NCBI GenBank assembly: GCA_012845835.1
Contig: JABAKD010000001.1
Location: 17,409,251-17,473,250 of the forward strand
Direction of reading: 5' to 3'
Length of the DNA: 64,000 bases
Source: Undaria pinnatifida
Taxonomy: Eukaryota; Sar; Phaeophyceae; Laminariales; Alariaceae
The notes under the pieces are model-generated. The model was not told the origin of the DNA. It searched no databases and was given only the letters and a program-made list of their open reading frames with translations. Made by a program: the position numbers and the translations under genes. Positions 11,256 through 23,500 of the stretch are shown piece after piece; within the stretch, counting starts at the first letter, position 1, and each line of letters begins with the position of its first letter.

Positions 11256-11974
11256 CTGTTTAAATATGAAATCGCTCACAGTATTAATGGTATGTATGCG
11301 GTAACATGTGAGAAACGCGCCAAAAAAAGGTGATCATCGTAGTTCGTGGCAGAAAAAGGCGACCTTCCGGAGAATTGTGATGTTTGTCACGACCCGTGAC
11401 ATTTTGAAAGTGTTGAAAAATCCGTAAAATATGATGTCAAGATTCGCGACAGAAAACGAAAAACCGCGTGTTTTTTTTGTTTGGAGAACCGTGAAAAGAT
11501 GACGCCAACATGCAAATGTCACAAATTGTGATTTTCTGCGATCGTGTCGATTGTTCAATTTTTCGGACAGTAAATACATATACCAGGTATATATTATACA
11601 AATTAAAATACACTCCAGCTGTGAGATCGAATTTTTTGTCGAAACTCATATTTGCAAGCTGTGTGTGATACTCCATATATATACCAGGTATAGCTCATCG
11701 TATTAATAAGAATTCAAGCATACCGTACAAACAAGCATGTGGTACCAGTGTACGTACGTATGCGGGTACAAATGTCCTGGTTTTTTTTTGTCACGCAGAG
11801 CTCTCTCCATTTTTTTTTGTCCCTGGTATCATTATTAATAGTACGATATCGCATGCACAGTGTGTTTGCGAGAGCATGCAAACCGTGCCCTATCTTCCGG
11901 CACGCAAAAAATGTGCCGAACATGTACAGAAAAATGAAAACAAAAACACGAAGCAATATATGGCTGCTGCCCAC
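11256..11974. other. Low-information stretch before the retroelement
   Basis: The stretch holds an R3 copy (about 11610-11668) flanked by two 'ataccaggtata' palindromes (around 11580 and 11685). I saw no supported exon. Confidence 0.4.
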
Positions 11975-14900
11975 GCCAAGATTACCACCCATGTGCTTGG
12001 ACCTCCTCAATCACGCCTTGGGAGTGCATCGCCAATACACACAATCGGAGACGCCGCAATCACTCCTGAGGTCAATCAAGTTGTGGTACATCCTCCCAGC
12101 TCTACTGCACTCGCAGGATGGCCGAATGAAACGGCGCGAGAGGTTTGCGTCTGCCGAACGCGGTGACCTCACCCTTTTGCTCCCGTGGTTAATGGAGTAT
12201 ACCCGCCGAACATCGACGAGGCAAAGCGGCCAAGCCCGCGAAGAGACGGACGCTGATATGTTTAAGAGGGCATCATCAGCATGCCGCATGAGGGGGGGTG
12301 ACTGTGGCAGCACGCAGCCTCCTCGCGTAACCGCGCGCGCCGGGGAACAAGGAAACGTGGGAGCGCGTGAAAGCAAAGTTCCTGGGGGAGAACCAGGCCT
12401 GCGTCTCCGAAGCTGCAGCGGCAGCGGTGAAAGCAAGTTCCTCCGACCAGGAGGAAGGGAGTGGTCCCAACTGGCGCCCGGAGGAAGAGTTCGACCCACA
12501 GGTGGCCCTCGAGGTCATCAATTCTCGCAACGCGTTATCAGGCGCGGGAAGCGACGGTCTGCGCTTTTCGCACTTGCAGTCAATAATGAGGACTGGGTTC
12601 GGGCGCGAAAAATCGGAGCTGGCATTGGAGCCTTCTGGAGAAGAATCATCGATGATCTGAAGGCCTTCCCGCCTGAATCCTGGCAGCTCTTCTTTCAATC
12701 CAACCTCACGGGCCTGGGTAAAAAATGCCGCCCCGTGTGCGTGGGAATGACGTGGAGGCGCCTTATTGCGGCCGGGCCATGCGGCAGTGGCGACCACGAC
12801 TGGAGGAGGTCAACCGCGAAGCGAGACAGTTTGGAGTCGGAGTACGAGGGGGGGTGGAACAGGTAGCGCTACGCGCAAGAGTACATCACGAGGCAAAACA
12901 CGGGCTGATCCTCACCGATTGCTCCAACGCATTCAACACAGTGAAGCGGACTGCTATGCTAGCGGAGGCAGCCACTTGCGTGCCGGCGCTTACACCGTTC
13001 GTGGCAAAATGTTACGGCGATATGTCTGCGCCTGGGTTCTTTCAGATGGAATCGGGAGAAAGGCGGAAGATCGATTGCTCCAGCGGGGTACAACAAGAGG
13101 ATGCCATGGGGCCGGCGTTGTTCTGCATGCCGCTCCTGCCGGTGCTGAAGCGGACACGGGCAACGTTCGAGCCAAGAGGTGTAGAGGCATTCGCCTACCT
13201 ACATAATATTAGCATCGGAATGATGGAAATCACACCCGATACTGTGGAAGTTGCACCCTTCCTCCAGCGTGAGCTGTCCAACATCGGCATTGGGATCAAC
13301 CCGAGCAAAACGGTTGCCCTGCCCCCGAAGGGCACGTACCCACGCCGGAACAAAACCCCCTTCTTGAAGGCGTTGGCGCCAGCATCGCCGAACGTGGTGG
13401 GGTTAAGGTGGTGGGGGTGCCCGTTGGCGCAGGTGAGTACGCGAGGGAGAGCGCAACGGAGATAGTCCGACACGGGGGGGCGGAGCAACTCGCGCGGCTG
13501 TTGTCACGCATGCCGGACAAGCAATCAGCCAACCTGATTGCCACCGGCTCTATGGTTCAACGGACCTCCTACCTTGAACGCGTGGTGGAGCCAGAACTAT
13601 CGCTGGCTGCATGCCCAAAAGCAGATGGCAACGCCTTGTGGATGCTGGAGAAACTGCTCGATCTCCCGGGGGCAGCAGAAGAATCGTCGTTCTTCGCGGA
13701 CGGGGGCCCGACAAACATGTTGACCCTGCAACCCCATCAACAGGCGCAGGCGAGCCTGTCTACAGGTGCCGGAGGGTTTGGGCTGTCGTCAGCTAAAGCC
13801 CGGAGGATGTCAGCATCTGTTGGAAGCTTGGTGGCGACGTTGCCAGAGGTGCTTGCTGGTCTGTCCGGCGCAATAGGGAACAGAGTACGGAGGGACCTGC
13901 GCGATGTGCATGGGGTTTCAGAGGAGGCCATGGCGAACATCGTGCCGAAAAGCTGGCGGGACAGAGCCTTTAGAGCAGGAGTTCAAGGTGCCTCGGGGCA
14001 ATCAGTCGCAGAAGTGTTGTCTGCACACGACGCCGAGACTATCAGCTCCAGCAAAGCGCAGCATAGACTGGGTAAACTGGTAAACCGAGTACGTTATGAT
14101 ATGTTCGTCTCTTCGTTGGACCAGCTCCCCGAGACGAGGCCCCAGCGAGACACAGGCGACTCTCAAGGCGAGACGGAGACGCGAGACTTGGCCAAGGCCT
14201 GGCAATGAAGTCAATCGGGATCAGGGGCTACTGCCTTCCTAAGGGCGAGGCCTGTAGACTCAGTTAGAACCATATCCCTGTATCAGAGTTCGTGACTGCG
14301 GAGAAGATATTTCTGGGGATGGAGGAATTCCTGGCGGCGAGGTGCCCATGCTGCGGTGAAGCGGAGGTTAATACGCGGCATGCACGATCGTGTCACAGAT
14401 CGGGCGCGCAGGTGAACCAGCACCAACCCCTTGCTACGGCATCGGAGTATCGCGACAAATCGATCGGGTGGACCATCATCAACCCCTAGAGGCAGGTGTA
14501 CTACGAGATGCTACGGCATCGGAGTATCGCGAACAATCGATACTCCTCGACGTCACATATGCGGACCCACAAGCGGGGGTCCACATGCGGGCAGGCAGCG
14601 CGGATCGAAACGGATCAGCGGCTTCCACTTCCGAGGTGCGCAAGCACAACCACTACGCTCGTCTGGGACAGGTGTCCTTCGGCGAGCGCAGCTACAAACT
14701 CGCCACCCTCACGGTGGAAAGCTTTGGGTGCCTCGGTAAAGAAGGCAGCAACCTGGTCGATCAGGTGGCGGCAAGTATCATTGGAGGGACGGACGCATCG
14801 TCCCTAGCGCGGAACGGCGTGTGCAAGGAGTGCCTATTTCAAATACTATACTCTCTGTGACCACTCAGGTCGTGATTTCGCGCAGAGTTCATCGATATAG

Positions 14901-14997
14901 GCTATCTCTGAGGGATCGTCAGGCCGCGAGGGGAAGGGAGGAAGGAGCGGGAGGACTACGGCCGATGGCCTGGGGTGGCAATGTTGATGAGGATTAA
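11975..14997 (+). pseudogene. Dead non-LTR retrotransposon: reverse transcriptase polyprotein with at least six frame breaks
   Basis: Conserved blocks appear in order but switch frame repeatedly. They are: an N-terminal region with LWYILPALLHSQDGR (frame 0, to about 12300), a block with SRNALSGAGSDGLRFSHLQS (about 12310-12590, frame 1), a block with IIDDLKAFPPESWQLFFQSN (12600-12775, frame 0) and the RT core (12775-13400, frame 2). The core has LTDCSNAFNTVKR, GVQQEDAMGPALFCMPLL and SKTVALPP. A thumb or linker follows (13408-14205, frame 1), then a Cys/His cluster CPCCGEAEVNTRHARSC near 14345-14395, then LLDVTYADPQAG and FGERSYKLATLTVESFG. After one more shift it ends with SVTTQVVISRRVHRYRLSLR and TAA at 14995. 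The catalytic Y-x-D-D is replaced by AYLHNIS, so the enzyme would be inactive. The C-terminal part may be a restriction-like endonuclease; that is inference. Confidence 0.8.
14432..14530 (+). repeat. Direct repeat inside the dead retroelement
   Basis: The block 'tgctacggcatcggagtatc' followed by 'gcg' occurs at 14432 and again at 14508. The duplication interrupts the continuity between the Cys/His cluster and the C-terminal domain, so this part of the polyprotein has been rearranged as well as frameshifted. Confidence 0.7.
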
Positions 14998-15215
14998 GGT
15001 AGACTCTCCGCTAAAACATATATAGGGAAAGGAAACAGTAGATACAAGGAGAAGATGTGGGGAAAGGAAATGAGGAAATGGTTGGCGGAAGATTCCGCTG
15101 CTTTATGGTGCGACCATTCGACTTCATAGGTACTACTGCTGCTTTATGGAAGGATGTTCGATTTACATCGGAACGGCATCTACGCTGCATTGTCGGAGGG
15201 CAAAAAATATAATGA
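14998..15215 (+). mobile_element. 3' tail of the non-LTR element
   Basis: The DNA following the polyprotein stop ends in 'gtcggagggcaaaaaatata' and matches the solo copy at 1668-1835, so it is taken as the 3' untranslated end. It has an internal duplication: 'gctgctttatgg' and 'ttcgactt/ttcgattta' each occur twice between 15095 and 15165. The exact 3' end and target-site duplication were not resolved. Confidence 0.6.
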
Positions 15216-15224
15216 TAATATACC

Positions 15225-16409
15225 ACCGGATTTTTCTTTGGTGTCTTTTTTTGGTTTAAAATCCTGCAAGGTGCCGCAGTTTGCTGTTAACGCCAGTATT
15301 ATATACAACAGCTGAAGTGTATGTTTCCATTTTTTAAATACAACAGCGAAGCCTCTTCAGTCAGTCTAGACTACAGAATCAACAGCCAGCACCCACGGGC
15401 ACTGAGGGTTTGGGGTGTGCTGCATGTCGGTGGATAGATAGGAGGAACGGCGAACATTAATAATGTACAAGCATACAAACACTTTTATGGTCTGGCTTGT
15501 TTTGTGGTGTTCTCGTACCCGGTACGCCAGCATTCCACCTGCTTCACCTTGATGAATTGCGATTCTCTTTGGCTTACTCTGTCTCATCGCCTGTGACCAC
15601 ATAATAATCAAGATGTATCTCTCTAGGATGAAGAAGCGGCCTCAACACTGGGTGTACGGATGTCGTTGGGTACAATGAACGGTTTAATGTGAAGGCAACA
15701 CGCAACAGTTTACCCCTTCATAGAGACCAAAAACCTTTCCCGGTACTAGCTCCAAGTAAGTTGTCCCCAAAACAGGATTCCCAGGTATGAAAAGGGTTGA
15801 CGTCTTTACAATTTGGAAACCCGTTTTCGGGGACATAGTATTTGAAACTGGTGTAGGGAGGGGTTTCGCGTGCTCATTGTAGTTGGCATAGCGTGGCCAA
15901 ATCACCTTGCTGTATTTGCAATGTGTACGTATCTCTGCCTCGTAGTTGTGACCAGAGAGGGAGAGGTCGTCTCTCCATGAGGCATCAGCACGGGCACTGG
16001 TTGGGCTGGATGTAGACGGGTGGAAACATCAGTTAAGTGTCAAGAGCACGCCCCCTCCGTTCGTTCTACGACCCAACGACATCAGCACGCCCAATCTGGG
16101 TGCTGATTATTAATCCTGGAGAGGTGCAAGTGCTGTGGTTGCGTGGTTAGGCGGGGGTCACCAACTATGCCAGGAGACGGTTAGTCAAAGGAAAACGTCC
16201 AGCGGCCAAGGGTGTTTAACCAAGCGTTCCACACTACAACCTAGTAGTTTGGCGTCAGTCAAGGGAGGTTGTTGGGAAATTTTCCGTCGTTCAACGGCTG
16301 ACAGTGCCGTGTCCGGGTATCTGCGGTTGTCACTGGCTGCTGTGAAACAGAAAGCTAAAGTGATTGCAAAAATGACAATTATTAGTAATAAAAGAATACC
16401 ATTTTTGAA
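15225..16409. other. No gene seen; repeat fragments
   Basis: The stretch contains the 15865-16025 copy of the 9590-9740 repeat. At 15735-15850 there is an imperfect inverted arrangement around 'gtccccaaaacaggattccc' and 'ggaaacccgttttcggggac', reminiscent of the TTAA element family. No exon was supported. Confidence 0.4.
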
Positions 16410-16606
16410 GTGAAAGTGCCAAGTTACCGGGTGCGAAAGAACACAACAGAAAACGAGCCAAGCAAGAAAATATCTGGAAAACAAGATAACCGGGTATTGG
16501 TTATATCGAAAAGGAACAGGTGAAGCGCCAAGCTTACCGGGTGCGAAATAACACAACAGAAAATGACTCCAAGCAAAAAAATAAGAGGAAAACAAGAAAA
16601 CCGGGT
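16410..16606 (+). repeat. Two-copy tandem repeat, ~105-bp unit
   Basis: The units start near 16412 and 16519. Both read 'gtgaa.g.gccaag.ttaccg', then 'ggtgcgaaa.aacacaacag', 'aaaa', a CAAGCAA block, 'ggaaaacaag' and 'aaccgggta'. The second unit abuts the inverted-repeat element at 16616. Confidence 0.75.
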
Positions 16607-16615
16607 AAAGTTTAT

Positions 16616-16929
16616 GGGAGCCCCTATTTGCAGGACGGGCCTGCAACGAATTCTTGCAGGACGTTTTGGCACACTTTTGTCCCAGGTACCTGCACAGACC
16701 CCACCCAACCCCAACCCTAACCCTAACCCTAACCCTAACCCCAACCCCAACCCGACCCCTGACCGTTTGACCGGTACGTGTGGCTAAAAGTGCCCTCTCG
16801 TGGCTTCGCCGCGCGTTCGGCAGGCGTTCGCCAAAAAAGAAACGCGGGCAATAAAAAGCGGCAGGTGGCCAATCAGAGGCACGTCCTGCAAGAATTCGTT
16901 GCAGGCCCGTCCTGCAAATAGGGTTTCTC
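16616..16929. mobile_element. 314-bp inverted-repeat element (Mutator-like MITE?) carrying telomere-like repeats
   Basis: Perfect 43-bp inverted repeats lie at 16622-16664 and 16881-16923 (inner ends 'ttcttgcaggacgt' and 'acgtcctgcaagaa'). Similar but diverged ends continue outward to 16616 and 16929. The 9-bp word 'aaagtttat' flanks both sides directly (16607-16615 and 16930-16938), which is the target-duplication size typical of Mutator-like elements. Inside, at 16713-16752, are four CCCTAA units flanked by CCCCAA variants, identical to the vertebrate and brown-algal telomere motif. There is no transposase, so the element is non-autonomous. Confidence 0.8.
16722..16745 (-). repeat. Interstitial telomere-like repeat (CCCTAA)n
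   Basis: About four perfect CCCTAA units are bordered by CCCCAA variants. The array is inside the inverted-repeat element, not at a chromosome end. A second short TTAGGG run (three units) lies at 56732-56750. Confidence 0.85.
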
Positions 16930-17339
16930 AAAGTTTATGCCTAAAAGTAATCGTGAAATGAGACAGAATAAGTAATGCCTCAAATGATGCAGGAAGCGAG
17001 GCTGCACGATCGAAGCAATACCCAGAGAACACAAGAATGTAAGGAGGTAGGAACGAAAGCCAAGCATGGAAGTGTTTGCGGATGAATCATGCTGAATATG
17101 CGACGTGTTGAATTTGTTGTTTTATTTTTTGTTCGAGTATATGAAAACCTTCGCAAGCGACACAGGCGCCCCACCTGGCATTGTTGCATGTGTTCATTGA
17201 CGAGAACCACACCAGTTGACGATGTACACGTCATATACCTAATCCAGGAGCAACGGTACTAGAGCTTTACAGACAGCGGTTAGTAGGGTAATACCAGGCT
17301 AACGGACGATTTTGTGTAAAGCGTCAATCACCGGCTATC

Positions 17340-17577
17340 TGTCCACCGCGTTCGTTCGTCCCGCGCATTCCCCCCCCTCCTCTCCCCCAATCGTCCTTGT
17401 CGACACGTCTCACCACCACCACGACCACCATCTTTGCTCCCCCCCGACCCCCGACCCCAACCCCCACCCCCGACCACCCCCGTCCCACCACTACTACCCC
17501 CCCCCCCCCCCCCCTCCCCCTTTTCCTTTCCCGCCTCACTCCCCCCCCCTCCGCCCACCTCTCCCCGCTTTATTCAG
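17340..17577 (+). promoter_or_regulatory. Very long pyrimidine tract leading to the 17578 splice acceptor
   Basis: About 240 nt are almost purely C and T, with CAC triplets and C runs of 8 or more, ending in 'cgctttattcag' immediately before the exon. It works as an oversized polypyrimidine tract for the acceptor. All frames are open through it only because it is low complexity, so it should not be translated. Confidence 0.6.
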
Positions 17578-20500
17578 TCGGTGGCGTTGCCAGCGTCTTC
17601 CCTCGCCGACCCCGCCTCCTCCACCACCACCACCACGACCCATGGAGCCAATTCGGAATACGACGCGCCTACCCTACTGTTCATCCTAGCGACGAACTTC
17701 CTCCTATATGTGGCTCTAGTCCTTATCACCTACCTCGTGGTGAAGCTGTACATTGAGTCTGCCCCAGGCAACCCCCTCTTTGAGGAGGCCACGACGTACG
17801 AGAGGGTGCCCGCCACGCACAGCGGTCTCGAGCTTACTTCGGTTACGGTTCAGGTGGGTTGAGTTTTTTGCGTGAGAGGAGGAGGGAAAGGGGGGGGGGG
17901 GGTACTTACGTCATGCATGGCTACAAGGAGGGGGGGGGGGGGGGGTACGAGAGGGTGCTACCCGCTCACAGCGGTCTCGAGGTTGCCTCGGTTACGGTTC
18001 AGGCACGTTGGGGTTTTTACGTGAAAGGGGGGGGGGAGGGAGGGAAAGCACGCGCGGGGGGGGGGTGGGGCAGGAGGAAGGGGTGGGAGGGTGAGGGGGA
18101 AGAAGAGGGGTGGAGGGCGAGAGAGAGAAGGAAGGAGGGTGACGGGTAGAGGGTTGGGGAGCAGTAGGAGAGGACAGATGGGAGTTAGGGGAAGGGGAGT
18201 TGGGGAGCGGGAGGTAGTACTAGTGTTCGCCGTTGATGCACTATGCCGTGATAAGATAACCGCCGTATAGGTGCCTGGTAGGCAGTTATGGTGATATTTT
18301 TGCCCATCGTTTCTCTTTTCTCTCTCTCGCAGGCACGCATAGCTGCGGCGAGCGGGCCCGCCCGTTCCGGACCTGCCGCGGATGTTAGGCGAGATTCCGG
18401 TACGGCCAGGTCTCTGGGCAGGACCGGCAGCTGGTTGGATTTCGACGTGAGTGAGCGGCGGCGTCTTTTTTTTGTCCCTTCACGCTTTTTTGGATGTTTC
18501 TGGACATTTTAAATGTTTGGTCACCACAAGCTGGTATCGCCTGAAATATACTGGAAATCATGCCTCTGAGTGCTATCTTCTTGTTGACTCCGGTAGGGTC
18601 CAGGGTTGTGACCGGCTTGTATCCTTCACGACTACGTACTGTAGGAAACACGCGGCTGGCGCGCGACGCAGCGTGCAAAGCTGATTTTTGGATCGCTCAA
18701 CCTGTCCAACTCCCAGTTGACGTATTTGAAACACTGTTTTTTTCGTAATTATTCCTCACGTCGGATAGATTGTCGATCCTCACTTGATGATGAAGATAGT
18801 TCAAGAATATCTGCATGGCCTAGCTTGTGTTATCGCGGGAGCGGTACGATCTGCGTGATCTATCTAGCGCATGCTTCCGGGGCTGGTTTTGTGCTCCACG
18901 TAATATGCAGATCCTGCATGACACCCCTTAACGCCTCTACATACGGAAACCCTTTTTGGGGACAAGTTACTTTTAAAAATTAGTATAGGGAAGGATTTTG
19001 GGACTCTAAAGGGGTTAACGGCAGCTATATGATCTATGTGCTCTATGATCTGTCTGTCGGAGGTGAGAAATAGTTGATGGTAGCTTCCCTGTCTCGCGCG
19101 GCACTATTTTTACTTTTGTCACCTTTCGGCAGGTATAGGTGATACGTTTTACAATCTTTATCATTGCCGGCAACGACGAAATCACGCTTCGCACTTTAGT
19201 ACCAACTGTCGACGCCTGTTGTTGCATTTCACGGATATAATATCGGGTGCTTTTCTCTCGTTTCGCAGATATGGTGTATCAGGTGCTTCTCGTTTCGCAG
19301 GTGGTCGTTTTTATAGATGCGTACATATGCGTTCTCACTTGAGCCATTGAAGATGCAAATCGATGAACAAAGAAACCCACGACCTAGCTTCACAAAAAAA
19401 TCTGATCGCCAAACAAGACTAACATTCCTGCCATTTGGGATTTTCAAGGGGGCCTCGTCTTCTAAAAAAGGAATGGCCCAAAAGTGCTGTGATGCCGCTA
19501 GCGTAGAACGCGCCGTACATACGAAAACATCCTAGTAATAGTATGATAGTATTGAAACCGTCGAACGCCGCGACGGGCGTCGTACTTCGGAACACATCTT
19601 AGTAATAGTATAATAGTATTGAAACCGTCGTACGCCACAATCGAGTCACGATCGGAGGCCAACGGAACCCACCAAAAATCAGCAAAAAAACAAGGTAAAG
19701 AAAGAAGAAAACACGTTTTCGTAATACCATTTTTTATTTTTTTTATTTTTTGTCCAACGTATTTCTTGTCGTGGGTTGGCTGGCTTTGGGAAATATGGTG
19801 TTCGGTTTCAATAGCGTTTCTTTCCCTTTTTTTTTTCACCCAACCGAGGTTGGAAAATGCAAATACCCTGTCGTAACAGCTACCAAACGGTAATTGTAAC
19901 TGCCTGTATCTGTATCAACCACTGATTTACCTGAAACCGTACCGCAACTGCTGTAACTAGTTATGTCGCTCTATTGGTACTGTGACTCTAACTGTGGCTA
20001 GTTGCATCTGTAACGGTAGTATGATGGCCCCTACGTATCTTTGGAACGTCTGTGTTCCCCCTTTTCGACTTGCGACGACCCCCGGGGTATCAAGTGTATC
20101 AAGTTAGCCCCATTTCGAAGGGGAACCTGTAACTGTAGCTGTAACTGTAACTGTAACTGTAACTAACTGTAACTGTAACTGTAACTGTAACGGTAACTGT
20201 AACTGTAACTAACTGTAACTGTAACGGTAACGGTAACGGTAACGGTATCGGTAACGGTAACTGTAACGGTAACTGTAACTAACGGTAACTGTAACTGTAA
20301 CTGTAACTGTACCTGTAACTGTAACAGTAACTGAGGGAAATGCAGCCGTCGCGGTGACTGATGAGTGTAACTGCTGCGAGGGAAAATGCAGCTTTGAGTG
20401 AAACTGTGACTACAACTGTGCCTGCAACTGTAACTGTATCTATGACTGAAGCTGTAGGTGTAGCTGTAGACGTAGCTGTATCTGTATCGGTAGCTGTATC

Positions 20501-23500
20501 TGTATCTGTACACGTATCTGTATCTGTATCGGTATCTGTATCTGTATCGGTATGTGTATCTGTATCGGTATCTGTATCTGTATCTGTATCTGTATCTCAG
20601 TGAAGCTGTAGCTTTAACTGACTTTTAATGCTGTATCTGTGAGTGAAACTATTAATATCTGTACCTTCATCTATGAGTGAAACTATAGCTGTAACGGTAA
20701 CAGTATCTGCATGTGCAGCTGTACCTCAGAGTTACACGTCAAGGACAAGAATTTTGCCAGGTGGTCGGGGTTAGGATAGTGGTTAGCGTTCGGGCTTAAC
20801 AGTCGGCTTTTTTTTTCAACCTTTTGGTCGAATTCGGGCGAAGGTCTATACAGCTCTCGGTATTTTGCGACTCTTCGTATATACGCCGAGTATTATATTT
20901 TAATTTTGCGAGTATTAACACTATTAATACCTCTTTTTGCTCTGTTTGCGGGTTATTTTTGGGGTTTACGCGTATACTCAGGGGGATGTGGAGGCTACGA
21001 TGACCAGGGATGAGGTGTTCCGCCGCCTTGTTACGCTTGGCATCGGCCTGAACGTAACGTTCGTCCTTTGGGGAGTCTTACAGGTGAGAGGAGTCGATCG
21101 ATCCCAGAGAGACCGAACGAACCACTGGTCTATTTTCGATCAGATTTTTCAGGTGCTTCGAGCTTGTAAAGCGAGAATATTTTGTTGCTCTTGTGGGGTT
21201 TTCATAGTATTCATTGGCGGTATCTGACGTTTCATTGCAGCCGTTACGGCAGTAGGGTTCTTTCTTTGCCTGCGGTTATGCTATTTTCTCCCCCGTCCTG
21301 ACCCGATGCCCATTTTGTTTTTCTCTCGCCTCAGTAGTGTTGTTTCCGTTTTTTCATCGGGCTTTATGATGTATGCGTACGCATTTGCCACCCACCCATG
21401 TCCTTGTTGTTGTTGTTGTTTGACATTAAGTCGTCTCCGCACAAGCCCGTGGTCACAATACAGGCTCCTATAACTCTGGAAGAGAAGCGCCCCTTGGGAA
21501 AAAATACACGCTTATCTTGTCCTCATACGATACGCGATCTTTTTTCTCGACTTATTTTTTTTTTCAACGTCCGGCGGATGGGGAAAAATAAAGTTTTGTT
21601 CTCGACGTCCCGCTCATGTTTCCATTTTATCGGATTTGTAGTGATGAGTGGGCGTTTTGTCGTCCACTAGTGCCCTCACCCTGTCATGACTCAATGGCTG
21701 AACTGTTTTATCGTACAAGTAGTCCCACTGTTTTTTGTGTCCGTTTTATCGGGTTTTGTGGTATGTGTGAGTTTTCCCATCAACTATCCACGAATGCTGG
21801 GGGTTTCGACGTGATTTTCAGGAGCGTATCCTGAAGGGGGAGTACGGGGAGGGCGAGCGTTTCACGTATTCGTACGGTCTGGTGTTCATGAACCGCTTCC
21901 TGGGCTTCCTGTTCTCCGCGGTGATGCTGCACTACACCAGGCCGAAGTGGTAAGTGCGCTTTGTGTGAAGAATGTCGGATATCGAACGACGGATATTGGG
22001 TATCGAAGGACGGTATCATCCCGCAAGGCGGGTATTGGATGTCGAACGACGAATATCAATCGAGCGGCGAATATCACACCGAACGACGGCTATTAAGCTG
22101 AACGACGGATATCGAATGATAATCGAACTCGATACGATACTGTCAATACAAAAATGACGCGCTTCGACTGTTGGTTGTACGGATATCGAATGAAGAATAT
22201 CGGACGATAATTAAAGTCGATACGATACCGATAAACGGGATATCATAATCGAATCGAGTTCTATTACAGAATAGAGCTTTATACGATACCGACAAATACA
22301 CTGAGGTCGACATTATTCCAATAGTGTGACTTGTATCATGAGGTGTTCATGGACCGCTTTCTGGGCTTCCAATTCTCCGCGGTGATGTTGCCATACACCA
22401 GGCCCGAGTGGTGCGCTTTTTGTAGTGACTGAAAGATACCCCAGAGATGAGATGAAGTAGTTCGATGCAATCGATGCAACTCCTCTTTGCAAGCTGCATG
22501 TGATGCTTCGACTGCGCTTCCTACGGGTAGTGTTTATCTTACTTAAGGATATATATATATAAATACTTCCAAGTATATATATATATATTTGGTGACTGAT
22601 AGCGAAGGACGGATATCGAAGGACGGATGTCCAATGACGGACATCCAACGACGGACATCCAACGACGAACATCCAACGACGGACATCGGACGACGGATAT
22701 TGGAAAGTTTTTCACGATTCAGTACTCGTTTTTTCAGTGCAGACTACGAAAGATGTTAGAGCACGGCTGGTACGTTTTTCTGTGGTCGTTCCACGCGGTG
22801 TCGCATGTGTGATTCGTTTCATCCAACTCACGCGTTTCGTGCAACTTGTTAACATGACTCTCAGGTTTCTCCATGTAATCTGTAGAGGCTAGAAGTCGAA
22901 CGCTCATTTTTTTTTGCCCACTGTTTAATGCATTAAAATCAACTCTCGCGTTTCATTCCGTTCTTGTCGTATTCCAGGTTTTGCCAAAGCCTGAACGTTT
23001 CTTTTTTGTGTCGATAGTTTTATGTAATGGTTTCGAAAACCTTAGCTGTGAGTTCGATCAATCTATCACGGTCTATACTCACTCACCTTTGCAAGCTGCG
23101 TGATACTTCGGTCGCGCTTTTTTAGAGATGTATTTCTCTTCGGACATACAGGTCAATGATTTCCCTATACATGCTGCCAGGGTGAACGCGATAAGTTTGC
23201 CATAGGTGATTTCGGTCCACAATCATTCTGTGCACGCACTGGTACTATATACCCGTATAATGTTGGAGCCCCCCCCCCCCGCCCCCCTGTACTCGGCCTC
23301 CTCACCTCACCGGTTATACAACTTACGGGATATACATGATAGACTGATGCATTCCACAGCCGTCAGATTTGTCCCCCTCAAAAGCGGGTTTTATAATTTA
23401 CGTGCACAGATTGATTGACACCACCCTGTTGACCCTGGTACTAGCTACAGTTCTAAGGGGAGTCGCGGATCTACGTCCTTGATGAGGACACACACCCAGT

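Noticed and set aside
16713-16752. A true telomere or chromosome end
   Set aside because: Only about four perfect units, located inside a transposable-element-like unit with unique sequence on both sides.
17312-17577. Pro-rich and His-rich coding sequence in front of the transporter exon
   Set aside because: It is a C/T-rich tract best read as intron before the acceptor at 17578; no ATG occurs in the transporter frame there.
20163-20603. Frames with Val-Ser or Ser-Tyr-Arg repeats on both strands
   Set aside because: They are produced by a six-base simple repeat; no start context, splice signal or conserved domain is present.
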